From the NCBI RefSeq assembly GCF_026072915.1, contig NZ_AP025943.1, positions 558,001-622,000 of the forward strand: DNA of 64,000 nt, written 5' to 3'. The position numbers and the translations under genes are program-made. Of the stretch, positions 59,501 through 64,000 are shown piece after piece. Under the pieces are notes generated by a model. It was given only the letters and a program-made list of their open reading frames with translations. It had not been told where the DNA came from and searched no databases. Every line of letters starts with the position of its first letter. Within the stretch, counting starts at the first letter, position 1. This stretch comes from Akkermansia biwaensis. GTDB taxonomy: Bacteria; Verrucomicrobiota; Verrucomicrobiia; Verrucomicrobiales; Akkermansiaceae.

Positions 59501-59596
59501 AGTAGCCGCCTGTGCAGAAAATGAAGAAAATCCGGCAAAAGAAACCAAAGAGGCAATAAGAGCGGAACGCAGAGGGGGAGGAAGATGAAGTCTCAT
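50552..59596 (-). CDS. Giant type V autotransporter with PATR repeats
   Basis: A 3014-residue self-secreting surface protein. The start ATG 59596 gives a signal peptide (SALIASLVSFAGFSSFSAQA). Residues 30 to about 2700 form a Gly/Asn/Thr-rich beta-helix passenger with many passenger-associated transport repeats, for example NGSGTLTLSAQNTYTGRTT, VNGGTLAFTN and GGTILNGGTLTIG. The final roughly 280 residues are the outer-membrane beta-barrel (YFHMWMEGTGSYAQLDTKGD, AAFTANYGDL), ending with aromatic-terminated GYRYDF as autotransporter barrels do. Its ligand or enzyme role is unknown. It is transcribed alone from the AT-rich region at 59650-59800. Confidence 0.92.
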   Translation of the reverse strand: MRLHLPPPLRSALIASLVSFAGFSSFSAQAATSADFWQAPAFGGTEFTWTGGGDDNAVGTAGNWEGGAAPSRPGDTGPHLIFNDVNVTVTGTPPSTSDQGGISVTGNSNVTVGMGPYAGSIFVGSGSTLSTSFGTQIKNSEAEGHANVYVDGTLNLTTPSGNLNLDNGPGAGNHYWHIGLNGLVNLANTSTVTKNGKTWNVEVVVENGKEDTSLTNRTLNSEALLTRKFMSTGDNLEGFLDELRIWKKTGDDSYDSLAQVNSADQLGADNFLLVSTGSGLYLQYKGTGYDAETLVWNSDSGIWNDKGTGWYKKGDTQKTDTSFLNGDSVIFTAAEGVKTVTFSGNIDVNSMTFEDNYTLLPGENASLGVRNTVLGDNVSVVWGDADHRISGFQSLVEGGEGASMTFYMPTATGSAGMIKLEDGSTLSDLYVYGALAMNASSQTADWKFGGANLHMANGSSLVFVAGAGSSIGEGQAVIAEGNLTLNTSGLSNGNVYKWNLVSSEAVTSSNTLTINGNGTPTFGGDINYTGNIVVSSPTGVAINFTGDIQAGSFKVAHYYGDLYMVGNTVNVGSLFAGAGGAYDNNLMGTISLEDGNVTNAEQVRLAELGHGVLNVKQGAVLNVTGNNNQHATAASFLLGHWAYSGDLNLSGGTLNALQASMHLSWDGTGNFKATSGTANLFGMDFWASGNSDFKGSFTLGAATTGSARVNISSAITNVAGSANIQLGEGTLGALGNWNMSYNTTYAPAYVSLVGTLNGTIIDTLDVNDGTTARTVTFQNGFTGDGKLVKVGAGTLVLNGSAKVPVPAEGNTDAVPGFTGTVELREGDLTVKDSSVIGQGTLLIGGGLSVAVTSENGYSLDAGSTLGTTNIAGGTATLGAALTLNGGVLSFDSLSTDTAALTVNSVSGNSATDVQVALFSLTTNTNYALLHGTGLADKSIFTLSGAAAELYNGSFDVIDNTLYISFTDKEGLLRWKSGNWSTSGTDLSWDLDGTPSAYTDGQTVYFSNGDGVNKNVTIVGDVAPGKINVVGTDFVFAGDGSITGETTLNLLDGASLTLNNTNSYSGDTVLYDGSKLTVVGNALGSSTVFLRGNSVLEITTGTWNGLGTRLSADSTGTLKLSGSASGTTTDVLSKVSYEIGAGTRLTLSAGTYGNTITGAGNLWSASGTTVLKGKVDIGGEYRLIGVRDTASNWTLDSNATLTAGSFIGRYEFNGTTTLNINEGAVMNITGTLQAARDGKSVMNIARDAMVLAQTLNLGQNWDGSEKGVTINLNGGSLMLGAGGIVATGNANTINLNMNSGTLGTTAAEGWSAAQNMTLGGELTVDTRQYDAATKSYNDQPGTTITLGGVLSGTGSLVKNGSGTLTLSAQNTYTGRTTVNGGTLAFTNTNAMTLGSISMGAGARMTTASSLTLNSGATLTFDMTGLVAGQPIINIQSGALALTDANCTLTLNNYGDLEASDYILAQWTTAGSLTSESFTWTPDIQKEGFEYSVVVEGNRLVLKVKDVSGDTGFVWNGGTDRKWLNSSTDGWTTKLEDVTTLDDQEIYFTSAEAGEVKVSGNVTPKSVIINSGTYTFVSDPDNAGAIADSTDPTTLTVNGNSNVSMNLANTYTGGTILNGGTLTIGAVNALGTDGAITFNGGTLAYADSANGTDVTGYDISGRIAMGDGGALNVSVMGAGDTVTWSGLTDGVMNTAATTLTKTGAGTLALAYADASLAHLTVQEGTLAFTSGATLGVNPNNATIIRVNEGATLALAGGTVNLHAQLNGAGTITIGTADSAEQVSVTNTGNNNFTGRLELLGNGENMNTNGNRVAFGTGGSLGAGTVFIDGKGFHFSAGTTAANMEIGARHGTVQDGSSGGSYTFSGAISGSGYWGLVQNVKLTNILTGPLKDFRGTLSTNATNNNGGYQGWNFGNGGACTTGTGNAIFGNGAVLDGNAGSADTSLAARYTVNYNNAELLLNATVQGNASLTQAGTGTLILDKTNTATGDLGITNAAGIVQLGTAGQAAQWSGTTLSGAGTLKIVNGNLTSAMTRAEGSTAGIVVDSAAVINLGGTNGDMLTGITLVSGGKLAGVSGDITIGEGATGTLNLTLGTANVGEGAAGTAMIDQGNGNLIINDSARVDLDVDAIVDTLIAHKNAGTESWLTLTTGTLQCDDLANIQFSAILSNYGIRVKDANGGSLVLSGQVSGLYMVDDTATSDPDTVTHYGTLGMYSGVVIGQNKTLTVQLAGAPGAEDGNGAVINNLLGGTGSTLKVENTNADGGNAVVILNNERLETGLPAPNDYAGADTIMGGSIVGENGVTFVKQNTGNLKVNGSFVTDTLRVEGGTLTLDGTGNDFDHVVLAGTGAASSMVVGKDAVMGDLTDEGEGGTLSLGSGANVTINGASSLDHSTIGGNGALVLNDKLTLSGTAGLRGGNVVELVKNDTASGTLDIGSTTGNAVSGLGGAGTLKGNGGDLSVNSGDTGSGHVFSGTLEGKGTLSITGKAGQVLNNVVTASGSSWALNNSGRLDIRMGGTVDDPKANTALTLSSLTLGSGSTTNLTFNTDYAGPIINVTGNISISQGADIVLSSTGKNELVLGADGSYTLMQGAGDIDLDGSDKLAITLDSSAAFKKFESGAYLTIDGGNLVLVATASRDNKYARVAHSFNSRAGAELLWNLPGGIPGDSLLKQVDDAIGSLTASNPGEAARAMAAVAGSTVNALGTAQRDALREQMGWIRNRTNQMGVNPAYINEDLPYFHMWMEGTGSYAQLDTKGDESGYKLTTWGGTFGVDVDLSDSFTMGAAFTANYGDLTASAADTADGHLDSYYANLFGRYQSKRWAHTLILTGGWNDAKLNRTVDYGAGSYRTEGSTNGWGLGAMYELTYDIYLNENRSSILQPLFNASVVTTRMDGYREMGAGNAGLSVDKQEWTTGTLALGGRWMGLVGSNLFGREALAELRVNAAQDLGDDRGETAVGFLANPGYMQQVRGAKVGRTALQIGAGLSVPVGTQGTIFVNGNADIRNGASSLNGSIGYRYDF

Positions 59597-59629
59597 ATCA
59601 CAATAATGTAATGTTGTCCCCACTAATAA

Positions 59630-59811
59630 CCGGATTGTGAATCCGTTGGCAAGACTATTTTCCTTAAAGACTCTCCATGAATACTTCATGGAAATATAGA
59701 AAATTAATCAAATCATTTTAAAATATTACATATAATATTTTTAAATGATATAAAAAATTGAATATGATATACTTATAATAATAAATAAAACAAGGGGAAT
59801 TCACAATCCGG
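59630..59811. repeat. AT-rich promoter segment bounded by 13-bp inverted repeats
   Basis: CCGGATTGTGAAT at 59630-59642 and its exact reverse complement at 59799-59811 flank 156 bases of very AT-rich DNA with several TATAAT-like words, directly upstream of the giant autotransporter. The arrangement resembles invertible promoters of gut bacteria. The left repeat is also half of dyad copy 3. Confidence 0.55.
59631..59645. promoter_or_regulatory. Surface-gene dyad CGGATT-N3-AATCCG, copy 3
   Basis: A perfect dyad with spacer GTG, 35 bases before the autotransporter ATG and therefore close to the transcription start or leader. Its flank CCGGATT...AATCCGTTGG repeats that of copy 1. Confidence 0.55.
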
Positions 59812-59848
59812 AGAAAGTAGAAATACTTGAATCATCTGCTGCAGACAC

Positions 59849-59880
59849 AAAAAAAGGCCGCCCCCGAAGGAACGGCCTGA
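59849..59880 (-). terminator. Terminator after the FKBP-type isomerase gene
   Basis: On the minus strand AGGCCG ... CGGCCT arms enclose TTCCTTCGGGGG, followed by seven T. It lies 20 bases after the stop codon of the gene at 59900. Confidence 0.85.
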
Positions 59881-59899
59881 AAAATCGGAATATTTTTTA

Positions 59900-60727
59900 T
59901 TATTGAGCTCCGTTCTGCTTGAGCATTTCCTGAAGCTGTTCGGGAGAAATGCTCATGGGACCGCCCTGGGGAGCCGGGGCTTCCGAGATGCCATCCAGTT
60001 CCAGTTCAAAGATGAGGGGGGAATTGGGCTCAATCGGTGCACCGGGCGTGTTTTCACCATAAGCCAGCTCCGACGGGATGTAAACAATCCACTTGGAACC
60101 GACGGGCATCGTGGTCAGGGCTTCCGCAAAGCCGGGAATGACTTGGAGGGGAAGTTCCACAGATTGTCCCTTGGTGTCGTCAAACACGGTACCGTCCAGC
60201 AGCGTGCCCTTGTACTTCACCTTGAACATGGGGTTCTTGAACTTCTTCTCGTCAAATTTTTCGTCGCCGCCCTTCTTTTCCACCTTGTACTGGAGGCCGG
60301 ATTTCGTGGTTACCACGCCTTCCTTCTTGCCGTTTTCCTCCATGAATTTCTTGCTGGCTTCCAGATTGGACTTGGCCTTGGCGGCAATGCGTTCGTCAAT
60401 CTGCTTCTGGAACGCGTCCAGAGCAGGCTTCAATTGTTCCTGGTCCTTGGCGGGCTTGCGAACCATGCCGTCCTTGATACCCTGCAGGAAGGATTCCTGG
60501 TCCAGATCGTCAAAGGTGAGGGTGGGAACGGAGCCAAGCTGCTGGCCGCTTTGGAAGCCCAGGAAATAGCCCAGGTCCTTTTTCATCTGTTCAGGAGACA
60601 CAGTAATTTCTTTCTCTTGTTTGGGTTGATCGGCCGCCGGAGCTTCAGCAGCCTTGTCTTGTGCGCCGGCCACACCCGCCAGAAGGGCGGAAGCGGCAAA
60701 CAGGGCGATGGAAGGGTTCATCTTCAT
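59900..60727 (-). CDS. FKBP-type peptidyl-prolyl isomerase, exported
   Basis: 275 residues from ATG 60727. A signal peptide (ALFAASALLAGVAGAQ) and a Pro/Ala linker lead to an N-terminal dimerisation-like helical region (GYFLGFQSGQQLGSVPTL), then a long helix (KAKSNLEASKKFMEENGKK). The C-terminal FKBP domain has KVKYKGTLLDGTVFDDTKGQ, LQVIPGFAEALTTMPVGSKW and IPSELAYGE, all family hallmarks. Layout and length match FkpA/Mip, periplasmic folding helpers for secreted and outer-membrane proteins. It lies next to the autotransporter but has its own terminator. Confidence 0.93.
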   Translation of the reverse strand: MKMNPSIALFAASALLAGVAGAQDKAAEAPAADQPKQEKEITVSPEQMKKDLGYFLGFQSGQQLGSVPTLTFDDLDQESFLQGIKDGMVRKPAKDQEQLKPALDAFQKQIDERIAAKAKSNLEASKKFMEENGKKEGVVTTKSGLQYKVEKKGGDEKFDEKKFKNPMFKVKYKGTLLDGTVFDDTKGQSVELPLQVIPGFAEALTTMPVGSKWIVYIPSELAYGENTPGAPIEPNSPLIFELELDGISEAPAPQGGPMSISPEQLQEMLKQNGAQ

Positions 60728-60850
60728 GGTTGTTTTTATCCTTTGCTTGAAAAGAGGACTCCTTTTTAACGGATTCCGTTCACAGAACAAGACAAGAGAA
60801 TAAGTCATCCTGTCATCAGTCCCGGAAAAGCGTGTTCTTCCGCAACCGCA

Positions 60851-61438
60851 TTACTCCAGAGTTTCCAGCACGCGGGCAATCATGGCGGGATAAAGCCTGT
60901 GCTCCTCCACCTGGATACGGGCATGCAGGCTTTCCGGCGTATCTCCGGGCAATACGGGCACGCGGGCCTGCCCGAGGATGGGGCCCGTGTCCATGCCTCC
61001 GTCCACATAATGCACGGTGCAGCCGCTTTCTTCCGCGCCCGCATGGACGGCCTGTTCCCAGGCGTGCAAGCCGGGAAACGCGGGCAGGAGAGAGGGATGG
61101 ATGTTGACGATGCGGGAAGGGAACGCCTGCAGCAAGGGGGATTTTACCAGCCGCATGAAGCCGGCCAGGCACACGCAGTCCACGCCGTATTCCTTCAGGC
61201 GCGCGGCAACGGCCTCCTGGGATTCCTCCGGGAATTTGGTCTTGAAGCCCGCACAGTCGATCACTTCCGCCGGAACGCCCCAGGAACGGGCGCGTTCCAG
61301 AATGTAGGCATCCGGGTTGTCGGACATCACCACGGCTATTTCCGCCTTGAGGGCGCCGGACCGGATGGCGTCATGAATGGACTGGCAATTGGAGCCGGAT
61401 CCGGAGCCGAGTATTCCTAATTTGGGCAATCTGGACAT
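60851..61438 (-). CDS. purN: Phosphoribosylglycinamide formyltransferase
   Basis: Transfers formyl from 10-formyl-THF to GAR in step three of purine synthesis. The 195-residue protein from ATG 61438 has LGILGSGSGSNCQSI for phosphate binding, CLAGFMRL, NIHPSLLPAFPGLHAW with catalytic Asn and His, and VDGGMDTGPILGQARV with the catalytic Asp. The frame is open upstream to 61474, but the ATG at 61438 fits the family N-terminus. It is divergent from the M29 gene and alone among purine genes in this window. Confidence 0.96.
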   Translation of the reverse strand: MSRLPKLGILGSGSGSNCQSIHDAIRSGALKAEIAVVMSDNPDAYILERARSWGVPAEVIDCAGFKTKFPEESQEAVAARLKEYGVDCVCLAGFMRLVKSPLLQAFPSRIVNIHPSLLPAFPGLHAWEQAVHAGAEESGCTVHYVDGGMDTGPILGQARVPVLPGDTPESLHARIQVEEHRLYPAMIARVLETLE

Positions 61439-61519
61439 CCGGGGGATGAAACCACAGTTTTTTGCCCGTGGCAAGCCTCCGGCTTGACAAAAAGCCCGGC
61501 ATATTCGCCTAATAAAGGC

Positions 61520-62629
61520 ATGAGAGACACTCGTTTTCAGGAGTTGGCCGCCCAGCTCGCGGGATACTCCACCGCCCTGCGCCCGGGCGACCGGGTTCTT
61601 CTGGAATTAACGGATATTCCGGAAGAAATGGGAGTGGCCCTCATCCGGGAAGTACGCGCCGCAGGAGCCCTTCCCTTTCTGCGCCTGAACCAGACGCGGC
61701 TGAACCGGGAAATGCTTTCCGGAGCCGTGGAAGAGCAGTATGAAGCCATCGCCCGGCACCGCATGGCGGAAATGGAGGACATGGACGCCTATATAGAAAT
61801 TCGTGGAGGCGGAAACGCCTTTGAATTTTCCTCCGTTCCCCAGGAGAACATGGCCACAGCCATGAAGGCTCTGAATCCCGTGGCCCAAAGACGCATCCGC
61901 CACACGCGCTGGTGCGGGCTGCGCTGGCCGTCGGAAGGCATGGCCCAGCAGGCGGCCATGAGTACGGAAGAGTTTGAGGATTTTTATTTCCGCACCTGCC
62001 TGATGGATTACGGAACCCTGCGCCCCGCCATGAAACGGCTGGCGGAGATGATGGAAGCCGCCGACAAGGTCCGTATCACGGGGCCGGGCACGAACATTGC
62101 CTTTTCCATCAAGGGGCTGAACGCCATCCCCTGCGCCGGGGAGTGCAACCTGCCGGACGGGGAAGTGTTTACGGCCCCCGTCATCGACAGCGCCAACGGG
62201 CACATTTCCTTCAACGTTCCCTCCCTGTTCCAGGGCATTCCGTTCGATTCCATCCGCCTGACATTGGAAGACGGCCTGATTGTTCACGCGGAAGCCGGGG
62301 ACAAGACCCCGCAGCTCAACGCCATTCTGGACACGGACCCCGGCGCGCGCCGGCTGGGGGAATTCGCCTTCGGGGTCAATCCGGCCATTACCAAACCGAT
62401 GCGGAACATTCTTTTTGACGAAAAGATATCCGGCTCCTTCCACCTGACGCCGGGACAGGCCTACCATGTGGCGGACAACGGCAACCAGTCCCGAATCCAC
62501 TGGGACATGGTCTGCATCCAGACGGAAGAGGCCGGAGGCGGAGACATTTACCTGGACAACGAACTCGTACGCCATAACGGACTTTTCACTTCCCCGGAAC
62601 TGGCTATACTCAATCCCATTCATTCATGA
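61520..62629 (+). CDS. M29 family aminopeptidase
   Basis: Metal-dependent aminopeptidase of the thermophilic-type M29 family (aminopeptidase T/II), 369 residues. The metal ligands of the family are represented by LPDGEVFTAPVIDSANGH, FAFGVNPAI and the C-terminal HLTPGQAYHVADNGNQSRIH and WDM motifs. The ATG at 61520 is chosen over an in-frame TTG at 61484, which would add only a short unrelated tail. It overlaps the next gene by four bases, so both are translated from one message. Confidence 0.9.
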   Translation: MRDTRFQELAAQLAGYSTALRPGDRVLLELTDIPEEMGVALIREVRAAGALPFLRLNQTRLNREMLSGAVEEQYEAIARHRMAEMEDMDAYIEIRGGGNAFEFSSVPQENMATAMKALNPVAQRRIRHTRWCGLRWPSEGMAQQAAMSTEEFEDFYFRTCLMDYGTLRPAMKRLAEMMEAADKVRITGPGTNIAFSIKGLNAIPCAGECNLPDGEVFTAPVIDSANGHISFNVPSLFQGIPFDSIRLTLEDGLIVHAEAGDKTPQLNAILDTDPGARRLGEFAFGVNPAITKPMRNILFDEKISGSFHLTPGQAYHVADNGNQSRIHWDMVCIQTEEAGGGDIYLDNELVRHNGLFTSPELAILNPIHS

Positions 62630-63480
62630 CTGCCGCTCCCTCTCCCTCCAAAAAACGTTCCCTGCTCCGCAAGTTCCTTTACCTGGCTGCCGCAGCCGTT
62701 CTTCTGGGGTCCCTGCTCCTTTCCTACATGCAGTGGGAGGCCAACACTCTGAGATTCCGTGAAACGCAGGCCCCGGCCGGATGCCTGCCCGGCCTTTCCG
62801 GCCTGCGCATCCTGGTCCTGTCGGACGTGCACACGGGCCTCCCCATGCTGGAAGAGGCGGTGCACATGGCGGAGCAGGCCAAACCGGACATGATCGTGTT
62901 CCTGGGAGACCTTTACACGGATTACCAGCGGGCCACCCATGCAGGAGACTACATCAGACAATTCCAGAAGCTTTCCTCCATCGCTCCGTCCTACGCGTGC
63001 CTGGGCAACCATGACATGGCCCTGGCCGGCAATGTGGAACGCATCCTGAAGGAGGGAGGCTTCACGCTGCTGAGGAATTCCGCTTCCTTCATCACCGTCC
63101 CCAGGCTGGGGAATGCCGAATTCAAGCTGGCCGGGCTGGGTGACGTGCGGGAGGGGGACTGCTTTCCCGATAAATGCATGGCTCTAGCAGACCTGGCGGA
63201 GAATTCCCCCATGCCGACTATCGTCCTGTGCCACAACCCCAAGGGTAGGGAACTGCTGGACCGCTACCACTGGGACCTGATGCTTTCCGGCCATACGCAC
63301 GGGGGGCAGATCAGGCTCCCCTTCTTTTCCTCACCCCTGCTGATGGTGGAAGGGGAAACCATGGCTTCCGGGTTTTACCCTTACGGGGAGAAATCCGTTT
63401 TTGTCACTCCCGGCATAGGGTACATAGGGCCGGGGCGCTTCAACTGCCCGCCGGAAGTCAACCTGATCACCATTCCTTGA
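62626..63480 (+). CDS. Membrane-anchored metallophosphoesterase (YaeI-like)
   Basis: 284 residues with an N-terminal membrane anchor (FLYLAAAAVLLGSLLLSYM) and a calcineurin-type core. Metal ligands are in the five family blocks: LSDVHTG, FLGDLYTDY, CLGNHDM, LCHNP and SGHTHGGQIRLP. YaeI/YkuE-type proteins of this layout act as phosphodiesterases, sometimes on lipid-type substrates. It is translationally coupled to the M29 gene by an ATGA overlap and is followed after 19 bases by the antiporter gene. Confidence 0.92.
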   Translation: MTAAPSPSKKRSLLRKFLYLAAAAVLLGSLLLSYMQWEANTLRFRETQAPAGCLPGLSGLRILVLSDVHTGLPMLEEAVHMAEQAKPDMIVFLGDLYTDYQRATHAGDYIRQFQKLSSIAPSYACLGNHDMALAGNVERILKEGGFTLLRNSASFITVPRLGNAEFKLAGLGDVREGDCFPDKCMALADLAENSPMPTIVLCHNPKGRELLDRYHWDLMLSGHTHGGQIRLPFFSSPLLMVEGETMASGFYPYGEKSVFVTPGIGYIGPGRFNCPPEVNLITIP

Positions 63481-63499
63481 GCCCTTTTTCCGTCCGCCC

Positions 63500-64000
63500 A
63501 TGATGTTCCTTTCTGTGCTGGCTTCCGCGGAACCGAATGCCGCCCCACCCTTTTTCACGCTGCTGACCGTCGTGTTCATGGGAATCATCGCGATCGCCCT
63601 GGTTCTGGCCCATTTCCGGCAGTCCCTGATGGCGGGCTACTTCATCTGCGGCGTCATTCTGGCCAACTGCGGCATTCTGGACCACATTCCCAATTCCGAC
63701 GTCAGCATCCAGGCTCTCTCGGAAGTAGGCATCATCCTGCTCATGTTCACGCTGGGACTGGAATTTTCCCTGGACGAACTCAAGCACCTGCGGAAAACGG
63801 CGCTGCTGGGCGGCGGCCTTCAGATGTTCCTCTGTACGGCGGTCTTCGGGCTGGGCCTGCATTACGTGACGGGCATGGACATCAGCCATTCCCTGACGGT
63901 AGGGGCCATCATGGGGCTGTCCTCCACGGCGGTAGCCCTGAAATCATTCCAGGAATTCGGGCTGAGCGGCACTTCCGGAGCCAGGATGGCGCTGGGAATC
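63500..64000 (+). CDS. Kef-type monovalent cation:proton antiporter, 5' part only
   Basis: The gene runs off the right edge; 167 residues are visible. They show the CPA2 pattern of repeated membrane helices: TLLTVVFMGIIAIALVLAHF, AGYFICGVILANCGIL, LSEVGIILLMFTLGLEFSLD, then the GLSSTAVALKSFQEFG motif found in KefB/KefC and related glutathione-gated potassium channels/antiporters. The TLGLEFS block is the family identifier. Whether a TrkA-N regulatory domain follows cannot be seen. ATG 63500 is followed directly by a second ATG at 63503. Confidence 0.9.
   Translation, partial: MMFLSVLASAEPNAAPPFFTLLTVVFMGIIAIALVLAHFRQSLMAGYFICGVILANCGILDHIPNSDVSIQALSEVGIILLMFTLGLEFSLDELKHLRKTALLGGGLQMFLCTAVFGLGLHYVTGMDISHSLTVGAIMGLSSTAVALKSFQEFGLSGTSGARMALGI

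Noticed and set aside
61484-61519. TTGACA-like -35 box and TTG start before the M29 gene
   Set aside because: TTGACA is present but no -10 box at correct spacing is convincing; the TTG start adds an unlikely tail compared with the ATG at 61520.

Overview
The window looks like a chromosomal segment of Akkermansia or a close relative (Verrucomicrobiota). The evidence is a Verru_Chthon-cassette-A-type pilin-like giant, a PEP-CTERM surface protein, a very large PATR-type autotransporter, a cytochrome/propeller/FGE-type fusion cluster, moderately high GC with AT-rich intergenic promoters, and many genes without a strong Shine-Dalgarno sequence. No IS element, tRNA, rRNA, CRISPR array or phage gene was seen.

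Layout. 1-9.5 kb: housekeeping genes, namely an SNF symporter (partial), 2-Cys peroxiredoxin, a secreted hypothetical, MscS, pyrH-frr-bactofilin, a fused M16 peptidase, a small Cys-rich secreted protein, a glycine-zipper lipoprotein and galM. 9.5-23.4 kb: a phosphate region. A minus-strand pstB-phoU pair (followed by a homopolymer-frameshifted membrane protein) and a complete plus-strand pstS-pstC-pstA-pstB-phoU operon flank a 1299-aa Verru_Chthon A-type protein. An identical 20-bp element precedes both phosphate units. PstC and PstA carry large extracytoplasmic insertions.

23.4-34.8 kb: an accessory island of lower GC. A minus-strand operon encodes a propeller-repeat protein, a transglutaminase/papain-like Cys-His-Asp protein and two tandem copies of an unrecognised secreted family, one of them frameshifted in an A6 run. 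A third copy, a small membrane protein, a doubly frameshifted secreted gene and a secreted hypothetical follow. This is the best candidate for an undescribed secreted system.

34.9-41.5 kb: a three-gene operon encoding a multidomain protein (propeller, hydrazine-synthase-alpha-like cytochrome region, C-terminal formylglycine-generating-enzyme-like domain), a YVTN-propeller/tri-CXXCH cytochrome lipoprotein and a RidA/chorismatase-like protein. 41.6-44.8 kb: a PEP-CTERM protein, then a LUD-domain and U32 pair. 44.9-50.1 kb: gyrB-gyrA. 50.1-50.6 kb: a repeat-rich spacer. 50.6-59.6 kb: a 3014-aa autotransporter with an AT-rich upstream region bounded by 13-bp inverted repeats. 59.9-64 kb: FKBP isomerase, purN, an M29 aminopeptidase, a metallophosphoesterase and the start of a Kef-type antiporter.

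The most notable regulatory signal is the 15-bp dyad CGGATT-N3-AATCCG. It occurs three times, each time in the intergenic region before a surface-protein gene (Verru_Chthon A, PEP-CTERM protein, autotransporter). This suggests a shared surface-gene regulator or recombination site. All functional statements rest on reading motifs by eye; no database search was run.
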